This document shows positions 26,950 to 35,570 of a stretch of DNA of 64,000 nucleotides, piece after piece. The position numbers were made by a program, and so were the translations under genes. The stretch spans positions 2,480,001-2,544,000 of the forward strand of contig NZ_CP112972.1 of NCBI RefSeq assembly GCF_026410925.1, written 5' to 3'. This DNA comes from Halovenus salina (lineage in GTDB: Archaea; Halobacteriota; Halobacteria; Halobacteriales; Haloarculaceae). A model generated the notes under the pieces. That model was not told where the DNA came from. It searched no databases and was given only the letters and a program-made list of their open reading frames with translations. How positions within the stretch are numbered: position 1 is the first letter of the stretch; each line of letters opens with the position of its first letter.

Positions 26950-27058
26950 GACTATACCGCCTCGGTTGCTGTCTCCATAGCCGCACAGCACGGCGTGACG
27001 TTTCGTCACCTGAGGCGAACCACCGGTACTTTTCGTGTTGCCATCTCATACCAATCCC

Positions 27059-28564
27059 ATGGCAACGAACGCACCCGATACCGACGCGCCGGCTGCCTAC
27101 GAACAGCTCATCGAACGGAACCGACGACTGTCGAATCTCGGGTACGCCTCGATGTATCTCAACTGGGACCAGCGGGTGACGATGCCCGAGGGGGGCGCGC
27201 CGGGGCGGGCACAACAACTGTCGGCGCTGTCGGCGACCACTCACGAGCTGCTCGTCGCCGACGAGGTCGGCGAGTGGCTCGACGCTCTTGAGGGGGCAGA
27301 CCTGACAGAGGAGCAGGCCGCGAATGTCCGTGAAATCCGCAACGACTACGAGCGGGAAGCCAACGTCCCCGCGGCGCTCAACGAGGAGATCACACAGACT
27401 GCCTCCGAGAACCAACAGATCTGGCAGGAGGCAAAGGCAGACGACGACTTTGCGTCGTTCGCGCCGCGCCTGAAGACGATGCGCGAACTCCAGCGACGGA
27501 AGGCCAAACACATCGACCCCGACAAGAGCCCCTACACGGTGTTGTACGAGGGAAGCCACCAGTACATTCCCATCGAGACGATGACCGACATCTTCGAGAC
27601 GCTCCGGGCCGAGATTCCGCCGCTCATCGAGGAGATTCGCACTGAGGGCCGGGAGCTCGCGGACCCGTGGGAGGGCGAGTATCCCGACGACGACCAGGAA
27701 GCACTCTGTGAGGGGGTCCTCGACTTCCTCGGGTACGACCGCGACCGTGGCCGGCTCGACACCGCGCCCCATCCGTTCATGGCTGGCAACCAGTTCGACG
27801 CCCGCGTGACGACGCGGTTCAAACCGACCGACCCGATGGACGCCCTGACCGCGAGCATCCACGAGTTCGGGCACGCAACCTACCAGCTCGGGCTTCGCCA
27901 GGACGAGTACGGCACGCCGCTCGGGGCCTCCCGGATGAGCATCCACGAGTCACAGTCCCGGTTCTGGGAGAACCATATCGGCCGGACGAAACCGTTCTGG
28001 GAACAGTTCCTCCCGACGTTCAAAGACCACATCGACGGCCACGACGACCTCACTGTCGACGAGGCCTACGAGGCGGCAAACCGCATCTACCCGGACAACC
28101 TCATCAGGGTCGAAGCCGACGAACTCACCTACCACATGCACATCATCCTCCGGTGTGAGATTGGCCGCGCGTTCGTCGAGGGCGACATCGACGCCGAGGA
28201 GATTCCCGAGGTCTGGAACGACAAGATGGACGACTATCTCGGCGTCCGTCCCGAGACCGACAGCGAGGGCTGTCTCCAGGACATCCACTGGACCGGCGGC
28301 TTCGCTGCCTTCCACGGCTACACGCTCGGCAGTGTCGTCGCTGCCCAGCTCAACGACGCCATCCGCGACGACCTCGACGTCGACGCGCTGGTCCGCGAGG
28401 AGAACTTCGAGCCAATCCAGGAGTGGATGACCGAACACGTCCACCGTCACGGCCAGCGATACACCACGCCCGAACTCATCGAGGTAGCCACTGGCCAGGA
28501 GCTTTCGGCCGAGCCGTTCGTCGATTACGTCCGCGCGAAGTTCGAGGATCTCTACGACCTGTAA
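27059..28564 (+). CDS. M32 family metallocarboxypeptidase
   Basis: About 501 residues from ATG 27059 (MATNAPDTDAPAAYEQLIERNRRLSNL). The HExxH zinc motif is in TASIHEFGHATYQLGL, with the family-specific HPFMAGNQFDARVTTRF before it and HESQSRFWENHIGR after it, where the third ligand Glu lies. IRVEADELTYHMHIILRCEIGRAF is also diagnostic. These all-helical cytosolic enzymes remove C-terminal residues except Pro, usually Co2+ or Zn2+ dependent. It is divergent from the antiporter gene (109 bp). Confidence 0.96.
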   Translation: MATNAPDTDAPAAYEQLIERNRRLSNLGYASMYLNWDQRVTMPEGGAPGRAQQLSALSATTHELLVADEVGEWLDALEGADLTEEQAANVREIRNDYEREANVPAALNEEITQTASENQQIWQEAKADDDFASFAPRLKTMRELQRRKAKHIDPDKSPYTVLYEGSHQYIPIETMTDIFETLRAEIPPLIEEIRTEGRELADPWEGEYPDDDQEALCEGVLDFLGYDRDRGRLDTAPHPFMAGNQFDARVTTRFKPTDPMDALTASIHEFGHATYQLGLRQDEYGTPLGASRMSIHESQSRFWENHIGRTKPFWEQFLPTFKDHIDGHDDLTVDEAYEAANRIYPDNLIRVEADELTYHMHIILRCEIGRAFVEGDIDAEEIPEVWNDKMDDYLGVRPETDSEGCLQDIHWTGGFAAFHGYTLGSVVAAQLNDAIRDDLDVDALVREENFEPIQEWMTEHVHRHGQRYTTPELIEVATGQELSAEPFVDYVRAKFEDLYDL

Positions 28565-28614
28565 GGGGGCGATTCCGCAACCGTTAAAACCGACGCTGAC
28601 GTTCGCATAGATGC

Positions 28615-28687
28615 GGGCCGGTGGGGTAGCTTGGTATCCTTCGGCCTTCGGGTGGCCGTAACCGCGATTCGAATTCGCGCCGGCCCA
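28615..28687 (+). tRNA. tRNA-Pro (anticodon CGG)
   Basis: A full cloverleaf was folded by eye. The acceptor stem GGGCCGG pairs with CCGGCCC, followed by discriminator A at 28687. The anticodon stem CGGCC/GGCCG encloses the loop TTCGGGT with anticodon CGG. The T stem CGCGA/TCGCG encloses TTCGAAT. The length is 73 nt and there is no intron. The 3' half of this gene is repeated twice immediately downstream. Confidence 0.95.
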
Positions 28688-29010
28688 CTTCTCCCGCAAT
28701 TTCCTCTCGAAGAGTAACTCCTCTAACCATCAGGTGGCCGTAACCGCGTCTTCGTGAGCGACAGCGAACGAAGGCAAGCGAGACCGCAGGTCTCGCGTGA
28801 TTCGAATTCGCGCCGGCCCACTTTTCCCGCAACTTACTCTCGAAGAGCGACCTCTCTAGCTGTCGGGTGGCCGTAACCGCGTCTTCGTGAGCGATAGCGA
28901 ACGAAGGTAAGCGAGACCGCAGGTCTCGCGTGATTCGAATTCGCGCCGGCACACTTCTCCCGCATTCTCCTGTCGAGTCACACAGCTTTGGACAATGGTC
29001 TCCAAGCGCC
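28688..29010 (+). repeat. Tandem array of tRNA-Pro 3'-half copies with a 51-bp insert
   Basis: The segment from GGTGGCCGTAACCGCG in the tRNA (28651) through its 3' end and a CTCTCGAAGAG hairpin is repeated at 28733 and 28866. The two extra copies are 133 bp apart; the first lies only 82 bp from the tRNA copy. The difference is a 51-bp insert between ACCGCG and ATTCGAATTCGCG in both copies. The insert contains two hairpins (CTTCGT/ACGAAG and GCGAGACC/GGTCTCGC). The copies cannot fold as tRNAs because the 5' half is missing. Confidence 0.8.
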
Positions 29011-29052
29011 TGCGAGACAAACACCATGACCTGTGAAGACAAACATACAGGT

Positions 29053-29490
29053 ATGGTCTCAGTCAGCCGTTCGATTCACATCGACGCACCGGTCGAGACG
29101 GTGTTTGCGTACCTCGACGACCCCCGGAACCATCCGGAGGTGACGCCAAGCCTGAGCGAGGTTCGTAACATCGAACCGCTCGACAACGGCGGTAAACGCG
29201 TCGAGCACACCTACACGATGGCCGGTATCGGCGTCGACGGCGAACTCGTCGAACAAACACACGAGGAAAACGAGCGGATGGTCTTCGAGATGCGCGGGGA
29301 GCTCACCGGCGAAATCGAAATCGAAACCGTTCCCGACGGTGACGGAACGGAGCTTCACTACCGCGCCACGTACGACCTGCCGGGAAGGGTCATCTCGACG
29401 CTTGCGACACCCTTTGTCCGTCGGTACAACGAGCGCGAACTCCAGACCACACTCGAAAACACCAAGACGCGACTGGAAGCTGGCGGATAG
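29053..29490 (+). CDS. SRPBCC (START/polyketide cyclase-like) family protein
   Basis: 145 residues from ATG 29053; an ATG at 29026 would add nine residues. It begins MVSVSRSIHIDAPVETVFAYLDDPRNHPEVTPSLSEV, the typical opening of the family, and ends with the long C-terminal helix RYNERELQTTLENTKTRLE. The fold encloses a hydrophobic ligand cavity; function and ligand are unknown. Confidence 0.88.
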   Translation: MVSVSRSIHIDAPVETVFAYLDDPRNHPEVTPSLSEVRNIEPLDNGGKRVEHTYTMAGIGVDGELVEQTHEENERMVFEMRGELTGEIEIETVPDGDGTELHYRATYDLPGRVISTLATPFVRRYNERELQTTLENTKTRLEAGG

Positions 29491-29500
29491 AGGCCACCGC

Positions 29501-29971
29501 TTACGAGAGTAACACAGACGCCACGACGCCGACCAGCGGCACCAACACGAGCAGATATATCAGTGCCGAGAGCGCCCAGTCCCGGCGAATTGTGCCAACG
29601 CGCGAGGGGGCTACCAGCGACTGGGGCAAGACGACGACGGCGAAGAAGGCGACCATCAGCACGTAGAGGACAGCGCCAGCCAGCACGACAGCGAGCACAG
29701 ACAGCTCGCCGACGAGTCCATGGCCGACCAGCAGGAGCCAGACGAACAGCGGGCCGGTCAGGAGGCCGGCGAGGTAGTGGACGACCGTCCCCAGCCGCGC
29801 CGGCGCAGTGTCTGGCTGGCTCTCGGTCAGGACGCCCGCGGCAATCGACGGCGACGTCGTCCCCTCCGGAAGCCACGGCATAACCAGGTCCATCGCCAGC
29901 GTCGCCAGCACACCGGCCCCGACCCCGGCGAGAAAGAGCAGCGATACCGAGAGCGCCTCGTACGTTACCAT
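29501..29971 (-). CDS. Conserved haloarchaeal membrane protein
   Basis: 156 residues with four hydrophobic segments: LSVSLLFLAGVGAGVLATLAMDLV, LAGLLTGPLFVWLLLVGHGL, LSVLAVVLAGAVLYVLMVAFFAVVVLP and WALSALIYLLVLVPLVGVVAS. The motif AMDLVMPWLPEGTTSPSIAAGVL between segments 1 and 2 looks conserved. No function is assigned. It converges on the SRPBCC gene and lies downstream of the photolyase on the same strand. Confidence 0.75.
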   Translation of the reverse strand: MVTYEALSVSLLFLAGVGAGVLATLAMDLVMPWLPEGTTSPSIAAGVLTESQPDTAPARLGTVVHYLAGLLTGPLFVWLLLVGHGLVGELSVLAVVLAGAVLYVLMVAFFAVVVLPQSLVAPSRVGTIRRDWALSALIYLLVLVPLVGVVASVLLS

Positions 29972-30039
29972 ACCGGGTTCGGGGCTGCCAGCGTATTTTG
30001 TCTGGCGGTTCGCTCCGAGGACTCCCGTTCGGCAGCGCG

Positions 30040-31410
30040 CTAACGCTTCCCGAGCGCACTCTCGAAGGTTCGCTGTGCCCGTTCGTACCCCTCGTTGCGG
30101 TCGACGACTGGGTGTGGATACTCCGGAGCGAGCCGGTCGCGCTCGCTATCGGAGAGTGTCGGCCAGGCGACGATTTTGTTCGCCGGTACGTCTTGGAGTT
30201 CGGGAACGTACTCGGTGACGTAGGTCGCGCCGTCGTCGTATTTCGACAGCTGTGAGACGGGGTCGAAGATTCGCACGTCGACGCTGTCGGTCCCCGTCGA
30301 GGCAATCCACTGCCAGTTGCCGTAGTTGTTCGCGGGGTCGTGGTCGACGAGCTGTCGCTGGAAGTATTTCGCACCCTTCCGCCAGTCGAGGAGGAGGTGC
30401 TTCGTCAGGAACGAAGCGACGACCTGTCGCGGCCGGTTGTGGACGTACCCCTCCTCGTTGAGCTGGCGCATTCCGGCGTCGACGAACGGGTATCCGGTCT
30501 CGCCGCGTTTCCAGGCCTCGAATCCATCGTCATCCTCGCGCCACTCGATGGCGTTCGGGAACGATTTATAGTTCTCGACGAGCAGCGTCGGGTTGTAGTA
30601 CAGCAGGTGATAGTTCTGCTCGCGCCAGGAGAGTTCGTACCGAAACTTTCCAATGTTTCGCTGTGCGCTTCCGCGTGCGGCGTCGTAGCGCTCGCTCGCG
30701 TCGGCCCAGAGTTCTCGAATCCCGAGCATCCCTCCGGCGATGTACGGCGAGAGCCGCGACACTGCGCCGACCGGCTGCTCGACCGCCCGCTGCATGTCGT
30801 CACGAGTGTCGTTGTAACTCTCGATACCCGCAGTGAGGAACTGGTCGTACCGGTCCCGGGCCGCCGGGTAGCCGGCCGCTGGAATGTCGATATCGGCCGA
30901 TACCGACGGCGGACCGGTGTCGTCGCTGACGGAGACGAGACTGTCTTCGGCCGGCGGGTCGAAGGGCGTCAGCTTGTGTTGGTCCTGCCAGTCGTCGTAG
31001 AACTGGCTGTGGTTCTGGTACCGCGGCGCGAGTCGTTCTGGGTCGACCAACACGAGGTCGGTGACGGATTTGGTTGGGACGGCGTCGTCGACGGCCCGCT
31101 CGCGGTTTCGACGCGCAGGCCGGTAGTGGCGGTTGTAGTAGACTCTGTCGGCGTCGTACTCCGAACACAGCGATTCGAGCGTCTCCGCGGGCGAGCCGAC
31201 CCGAACGAGCAGGTCCGACCCCAGCTTCCGGTACCGTTGTTTGAGTGTCCGAACGCCCTGTAGAAGGAACGCGCGCTGTCGCTTGCCAATCTGTTTCAGG
31301 AGGTCGGTGTCGACGACGTAGACCGGCAGCGTCGACTCGTCTTTCGCCGCCAGGGCGAGCCCTCTGTTGTCGGGGATACGAAAGTCTCGCTGGTGCCAGA
31401 AGAGATGCAT
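30040..31410 (-). CDS. phr2: Deoxyribodipyrimidine photolyase (CPD photolyase)
   Basis: 456 residues of cryptochrome/photolyase architecture. The N-terminal Rossmann antenna domain starts MHLFWHQRDFRIPDNRGLALA. The C-terminal FAD domain has FRYELSWREQNYHLLYYNP, VDAGMRQLNEEGYVHNRPRQVVASFLTKHLLLDWRKGAKYFQRQLVDHDPANNYGNWQW and FDPVSQLSKYD. The enzyme repairs UV-induced cyclobutane dimers with blue light, relevant for sunlit brines and consistent with the bacteriorhodopsin gene 6 kb away. Confidence 0.95.
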   Translation of the reverse strand: MHLFWHQRDFRIPDNRGLALAAKDESTLPVYVVDTDLLKQIGKRQRAFLLQGVRTLKQRYRKLGSDLLVRVGSPAETLESLCSEYDADRVYYNRHYRPARRNRERAVDDAVPTKSVTDLVLVDPERLAPRYQNHSQFYDDWQDQHKLTPFDPPAEDSLVSVSDDTGPPSVSADIDIPAAGYPAARDRYDQFLTAGIESYNDTRDDMQRAVEQPVGAVSRLSPYIAGGMLGIRELWADASERYDAARGSAQRNIGKFRYELSWREQNYHLLYYNPTLLVENYKSFPNAIEWREDDDGFEAWKRGETGYPFVDAGMRQLNEEGYVHNRPRQVVASFLTKHLLLDWRKGAKYFQRQLVDHDPANNYGNWQWIASTGTDSVDVRIFDPVSQLSKYDDGATYVTEYVPELQDVPANKIVAWPTLSDSERDRLAPEYPHPVVDRNEGYERAQRTFESALGKR

Positions 31411-31484
31411 GCAGTCGACTACGACTGTAGCGGTGTGAGTCTAACTGTCCTTTGCTCGGAGACGGCGACTCTCGGGCAGAGGAA

Positions 31485-32213
31485 TCAGCTCCGATAGGAG
31501 ATGTCGCTGCCGTCGACGGTTGCAACGACCGTTGCCCTGGCGACTCGTCCGTGGTCACGGACGTGGTGTTCCGGAACAAGTGGCAGCGGAACCGGCCGGA
31601 ACCCGCCGGCTCGCATCGCACTAACGCTCGCGTACCGTGCGACGGGTGTGCCATCTTCGAAGAGACAGAACCGTCCGGCGTCGTTTCGGGCATAGCTGTA
31701 CCGGAACGTCGAGGCTGCCGGGCCCGGACACGCGAGTCCGTTGACGGAACCGAGAGTGGCGATACGGTCTCCACCGGCGGTGAGGACGAGCGGCGGGTCG
31801 TCGGTGTCTCGTGTGGCCGTTTCCGTCCACCGGACGGGTCCAGCAGTGCCGAGACAGGCGTAGGTGTCGTCTGAGAGCCGGATTCTGTCCTCGATTGGGA
31901 CGAACTCGCGGCCGTCGTCTCGGCCGTCGAGCAAGAACGGGTCCGCGAGCAACGCTTCGATTTCGGTTGCCGTCTGTGGATGGGCAACAAGGACTGGCAC
32001 GCACCCCTCGTGTGCGGCGTTTGCGACCGCCGAAACGACTGTCAACGGTCTGTTGTCCCGGAGCGAAACGGCCGCGAGCGGAGCGTCAACGCCAGCTATC
32101 GCCGACCCGTCGCCACGGGCGATGGTCCCCCACTCCGTCGGTGTGACATCGAACCCACGGTTCCGGAGGTCTTCGGCCACGGCGTCGGTCCGACGCGATG
32201 CTGTCGGTGTCAT
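31485..32213 (-). CDS. Conserved haloarchaeal protein of unknown function
   Basis: 242 residues from ATG 32211-32213 (MTPTASRRTDAVAEDLRNRGFDVTP); the ORF extension above encodes a hydrophobic stretch in AT-rich leader DNA. The first half alternates helix and strand (TPTEWGTIARGDGSAIAG, VVSAVANAAHEGCVPVLVAHPQTATEIEALLADPFLL); the second half is beta-rich. I do not recognise a domain. It lies upstream of the photolyase gene (74 bp), on the same strand. Confidence 0.75.
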   Translation of the reverse strand: MTPTASRRTDAVAEDLRNRGFDVTPTEWGTIARGDGSAIAGVDAPLAAVSLRDNRPLTVVSAVANAAHEGCVPVLVAHPQTATEIEALLADPFLLDGRDDGREFVPIEDRIRLSDDTYACLGTAGPVRWTETATRDTDDPPLVLTAGGDRIATLGSVNGLACPGPAASTFRYSYARNDAGRFCLFEDGTPVARYASVSAMRAGGFRPVPLPLVPEHHVRDHGRVARATVVATVDGSDISYRS

Positions 32214-32318
32214 CAAGACAAATACGTGCCAGAACAATATAAACGACAGCACGGGGATTCTTCGGACAAAAGCCGGTAAGCCGCTCTAACGGGCCGTGTC
32301 ACACGACTCCGATGCCCG

Positions 32319-32528
32319 CTACTCCTCGCTCGTGTCGATCCCAAGCGTCTCGTTCAGCCCACAGAAACAGGTTGTCGCGTTGAACCCGAACCCCAGGGCG
32401 CCGACGAGCGCGAGGGCGCCGGTCTTTCGTTTTCCGCCTTTGAGCGTGCGTACCGCAACGACGGTCAAGACGGCGGCGAGCAGTGCACGGACGATTCGGT
32501 CGCGACCGCCAACGTTTGTTTCGACCAT
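32319..32528 (-). CDS. DUF2892 (YgaP-type) small membrane protein
   Basis: 69 residues. MVETNVGGRDRIVRALLAAVLTVVAVRTLKGGKRKTGALALVGALGFGFNATTCFCGLNETLGIDT has the family plan: an NVGxxDRIVR start, two membrane segments, and a Cys-containing CFCGLNETLGIDT end (usually CPLxxLLGINT). Related domains occur in rhodanese-linked membrane proteins. Function is unknown. Confidence 0.85.
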   Translation of the reverse strand: MVETNVGGRDRIVRALLAAVLTVVAVRTLKGGKRKTGALALVGALGFGFNATTCFCGLNETLGIDTSEE

Positions 32529-32575
32529 ATCTGATATCGGGATTCCTCGGTATTGAACGTTCCTCCTGTCGCTGG

Positions 32576-33037
32576 CTACCAGCCGAACTCTTCGTGGACC
32601 TGCCGCCCCGCATCGTTACAGATGGGGCCAGAAACGTCTGTCACACCTTGGAGTATCTCTGCGGCACGGACCGGCGTCTCACTTCCGGTGAACGCGGCAA
32701 TCTCGGGAGCACTGACACTGAAGATGACTTCTTCGAAGCCAGCCGAGTGCATTCCGCCAGCACACATCGGACAGGGCTCTGTGCTCGTGTACATGACTGT
32801 CTCGGCGCGTTCGGCAGCCGTCAGTTCCCGACAGGCGCGGTGTGCGAGATGAAGCTCCGGGTGACGACGGATGTCGTCTGCTGTGTTGATGCGATTCGAT
32901 TCGGCCATGACGACCGCATCGTCGTACACGAGGACGCTCCCGAATGGCTCGTCGCCGCGGTCGGTGGCGTCCCGTGCGAGGGCGATTGCACGCTCCATAT
33001 GCGAGGTGTGGCCGTCAGCCGATGAACTGTCGTCCAT
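32576..33037 (-). CDS. Cytidine/guanine-deaminase-fold nucleoside deaminase
   Basis: 153 residues from ATG 33035-33037; the 44-codon extension above runs into non-coding DNA. The zinc site is HPE in DDIRRHPELHLAHRACREL plus PCPMC in YTSTEPCPMCAGGMHSAG. The Pro in HPE rather than HAE, and FGSVLVYDDAVVMAESNRI, recall guanine deaminase and TadA-like enzymes that deaminate free nucleobases or nucleosides. The exact substrate is open. A TATA-like TATCATAAAAG on the minus strand lies about 75 bp upstream. Confidence 0.88.
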   Translation of the reverse strand: MDDSSSADGHTSHMERAIALARDATDRGDEPFGSVLVYDDAVVMAESNRINTADDIRRHPELHLAHRACRELTAAERAETVMYTSTEPCPMCAGGMHSAGFEEVIFSVSAPEIAAFTGSETPVRAAEILQGVTDVSGPICNDAGRQVHEEFGW

Positions 33038-33420
33038 ACCGGGATAACGTCCCGGCGTCTCATCAACCCTCGCCACAGGTGTCTCTCGCTCTGAGACTGC
33101 TCTCTGCCTTTTATGATACACAGGCCCGAACAGAAGGGTACCGGACTGGCGCTGTGGTCTCCCCCTCACGGCGTCGACTGGCTTACAGCCAGGGGCAGGT
33201 CGCTTCGGCTCTCCGACTCACGTTTACCGTTCCTGCCGCTCGTGTCTCACCGCGTGACACAGCCATGCCACTTTTTAGCTCACCGCGACCCTCGGATAGC
33301 GGACCGGCCGGTCGATGTTTCGGGATACATCGTCGCCGGTCTTGGCCCGTTGTCCACATTCCTTTCCCCTGACAGACACACACCCGCAGATTCAAACGAT
33401 ACCGACACGTATGTGGGTCC
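33038..33420. other. Intergenic region upstream of the carotenoid oxygenase
   Basis: About 380 bp between divergent genes. Open frames here lack haloarchaeal acidic bias and are rejected. It contains a small hairpin at 33178-33192 (CTGGCT, TAC, AGCCAG) and a TATA-like TTTTATGATA around 33110. Both promoters of the divergent pair should lie here. Confidence 0.5.
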
Positions 33421-34830
33421 GTGGCAGACGCTAACTTCATGCCCGGCTTTCAGTCGCTTGACGAGGAAGTGAGTCGGCGACAGCTCTCGGTCGAAGGGGA
33501 GATACCCGACTGGCTCTCGGGGACACTCGTCCGGAACGGCCCGGCCAAGTTCGAGGGGGGTAGTGAGCGCGTCACCCACTGGTTCGACGGGCTCGCGATG
33601 GTTCGCGCCTACGAGTTCGCCGACGGCGAGGTCAGGTACACCAACCGCTTCCTTCGGACCGAAAGCTACGAGGAGGCGATGGCAGGACGACCGACCGGAC
33701 AGTTCGCGACCGGCGAGCGCGGTCTCCAGAAACTGTTCGGCTGGCTGGGCCGGCTGGGGCCGCCCGAGCCGACCGACAACGCGAACGTCCACGTCGCCAG
33801 ACTCGACGGCGAGTATGTCGCTCTGACTGAGGTTCCCCGGTGGACGCGCTTCGACGAGACGCTCGATACGCGCGGCGAGTTCGTCTTTCGGGACCTTCTC
33901 GAGTACGACATGATTACCGCGCATCTGGTCGAGGACCCACAGGGCGGCCACGTCGGGCACGGCCTCTCGTTTGGCCGGACCCACGAGTACCGCCTGTTTC
34001 GGATTCCCGAAGGTACCAGCCGCCGCGAGGAAATCGCCGCAATTCCGACCGACGCCCCAGCCTACATCCACAGCATCGGCGTCAGCGAGAACCATCTCGT
34101 TCTCGTCGAGACGCCGCTCCGAATCGACGTTCTGTCGGCTCTCTCGCCGTTCACCGAGGGATTTTTCGACCTGCTGGAGTTCGATTATAGCCGCGATACC
34201 ACCTTCTACGTCGTCTCTCGTGAGACAGGCGAGATCGTCACCGAGACGACTGCGCCGCCGTTTTTCACCTTTCACATCGTCAATGCCTTCGACGACGGCG
34301 ACCGAGAGAGCGACGACGTGATTGTCGACCTCGTCGCGTTCGACGACGACCGAATCGTCGGGGCGCTCGCGCTGGCAGAACTCGACGAATCCGGCTTCGC
34401 CGGGGCACCACCCGGACGACTGGTCCGTTATCGGCTCGCAGCCGACGGCGAGGTGACGGCCAGGCGGCTGTACGACGGTGGTATCGAACTTCCGACCGTC
34501 CCGCGACCGAGGAGAACTCGACGGCACCGATACGTATACGGCCAGGCGACCGACCGCGAAGGCGCAAACGGCCTCGTAAAAGTCGACACCGAGCGAGAGC
34601 GCGCTAACGAGAACTGGGAGCGAGACCTCTACATCGAGGAACCCAGGATGGTCCAGCGGCCCGGCTCTGGCCAGGAGGACGACGGTGTTGTCCTCGCTCC
34701 GGCCCTGGATGTCGCCGCCGAGCGGTCTGTGTTGCTATGTCTCGATGCGACGACGCTGTCAGAGCGCGGACGCGCATATCTTCCTCATCCGATTCCCTTC
34801 GGCTTTCACGGTCGGTTTTTTGACGACTAA
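33421..34830 (+). CDS. Carotenoid cleavage oxygenase (RPE65 family)
   Basis: 469 residues starting at GTG 33421. It has the RPE65-family opening EIPDWLSGTLVRNGPAKFEGG...THWFDGLAMVRAYEF. The four iron-ligand histidines fit TAHLVEDPQGGHVGH (or its neighbour), YIHSIGVSENH, FFTFHIVNAFDDG and the C-terminal IPFGFHGRFF. These Fe(II) dioxygenases split carotenoid double bonds; retinal-forming members cleave beta-carotene centrally. It lies about 2.2 kb from the bacteriorhodopsin gene, so retinal supply is plausible, though haloarchaea generally use Brp/Blh for this. Confidence 0.88.
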   Translation: MADANFMPGFQSLDEEVSRRQLSVEGEIPDWLSGTLVRNGPAKFEGGSERVTHWFDGLAMVRAYEFADGEVRYTNRFLRTESYEEAMAGRPTGQFATGERGLQKLFGWLGRLGPPEPTDNANVHVARLDGEYVALTEVPRWTRFDETLDTRGEFVFRDLLEYDMITAHLVEDPQGGHVGHGLSFGRTHEYRLFRIPEGTSRREEIAAIPTDAPAYIHSIGVSENHLVLVETPLRIDVLSALSPFTEGFFDLLEFDYSRDTTFYVVSRETGEIVTETTAPPFFTFHIVNAFDDGDRESDDVIVDLVAFDDDRIVGALALAELDESGFAGAPPGRLVRYRLAADGEVTARRLYDGGIELPTVPRPRRTRRHRYVYGQATDREGANGLVKVDTERERANENWERDLYIEEPRMVQRPGSGQEDDGVVLAPALDVAAERSVLLCLDATTLSERGRAYLPHPIPFGFHGRFFDD

Positions 34831-34872
34831 TACGACACAGGCTCTTTCTATCAGCAGACGAAACAACCGATA

Positions 34873-35478
34873 GTGGACAAGAGACACGTCACGCGGCGTC
34901 GGCTGGTCGCTGGCGGCGGTACTCTCGTGAGTGGTCTGCTCGCCGGCTGTCTCAGCGAGAGTACCGACGAACAGCCCACCGCCGACAACGGGAACAACGA
35001 CACGACCACACCGACAGAGGAGGACACAGCGACACCGACCGCGACGGAGTCGACGAGTTCTGAGACACCCAGTAATAACACTTCGGGCCAGTCTGATAGC
35101 ACGACCGATGACCTTGATATCCGGGAGGCAAATGTCGTCGACGTTACGGTCGAAGCGAACGGATCGTACCGATTCGCCGTGACACTCCACCACGACGACG
35201 ACGGCGAGGACGGGTACGCGAACTGGTGGCAGGTCGAACAACTCGACGGAACGCGTCTCGGTCGGCGGGAGCTGACACACCCCCACTCCACCCAACCGTT
35301 TACACGCGCGACGACCATCGAGATTCCTGAAACAGTCTCGTGTGTCGTGGTTCGAGGTCACGACCAGACCCACGGCTACGGCGGCACAGCGGCACTGGTC
35401 ACTCTCGACTCACAGGAGCAGCGTATCGTGGACCAGGGAACAGAACCACAGGCGTTCGACACCGAGGACTGCCCCTGA
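34873..35478 (+). CDS. Tat-exported lipoprotein, unknown function
   Basis: 201 residues starting at GTG 34873. MDKRHVTRRRLVAGGGTLVSGLLAGCLSES is a twin-arginine signal with lipobox Cys. A 65-residue Thr/Glu/Ser/Asp-rich linker precedes a small beta domain (IREANVVDVTVEANGSYRFAVTLHHDDDGEDGYANWWQVEQLDGTRLG...VVVRGHDQTHGYGG) with several His residues. The domain resembles other haloarchaeal exported proteins of unknown role. It follows the carotenoid oxygenase by 42 bp and may be co-transcribed. Confidence 0.85.
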   Translation: MDKRHVTRRRLVAGGGTLVSGLLAGCLSESTDEQPTADNGNNDTTTPTEEDTATPTATESTSSETPSNNTSGQSDSTTDDLDIREANVVDVTVEANGSYRFAVTLHHDDDGEDGYANWWQVEQLDGTRLGRRELTHPHSTQPFTRATTIEIPETVSCVVVRGHDQTHGYGGTAALVTLDSQEQRIVDQGTEPQAFDTEDCP

Positions 35479-35570
35479 CGACCTCGGCCACACCCGTCTC
35501 AGCCAGCAGGTCGTCAGCCGGAGTCGCCGAAGAACAGACACGGTGAGAACAACAGGCAAGCGCTATCGGC

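Noticed and set aside
26660..27946. Minus-strand frame overlapping the antiporter start and the M32 gene
   Set aside because: It overlaps two well-supported genes in opposite frames and has a random-like composition.
28733..28940. The tRNA-Pro tail copies as functional split or permuted tRNAs
   Set aside because: No matching 5' half lies nearby and a 51-bp insert breaks the T-arm side; they look like integration scars.
33113..33472. Plus-strand frame of 119 codons before the carotenoid oxygenase
   Set aside because: It has no haloarchaeal acidic bias, overlaps the start of the oxygenase in another frame and shows no domain.
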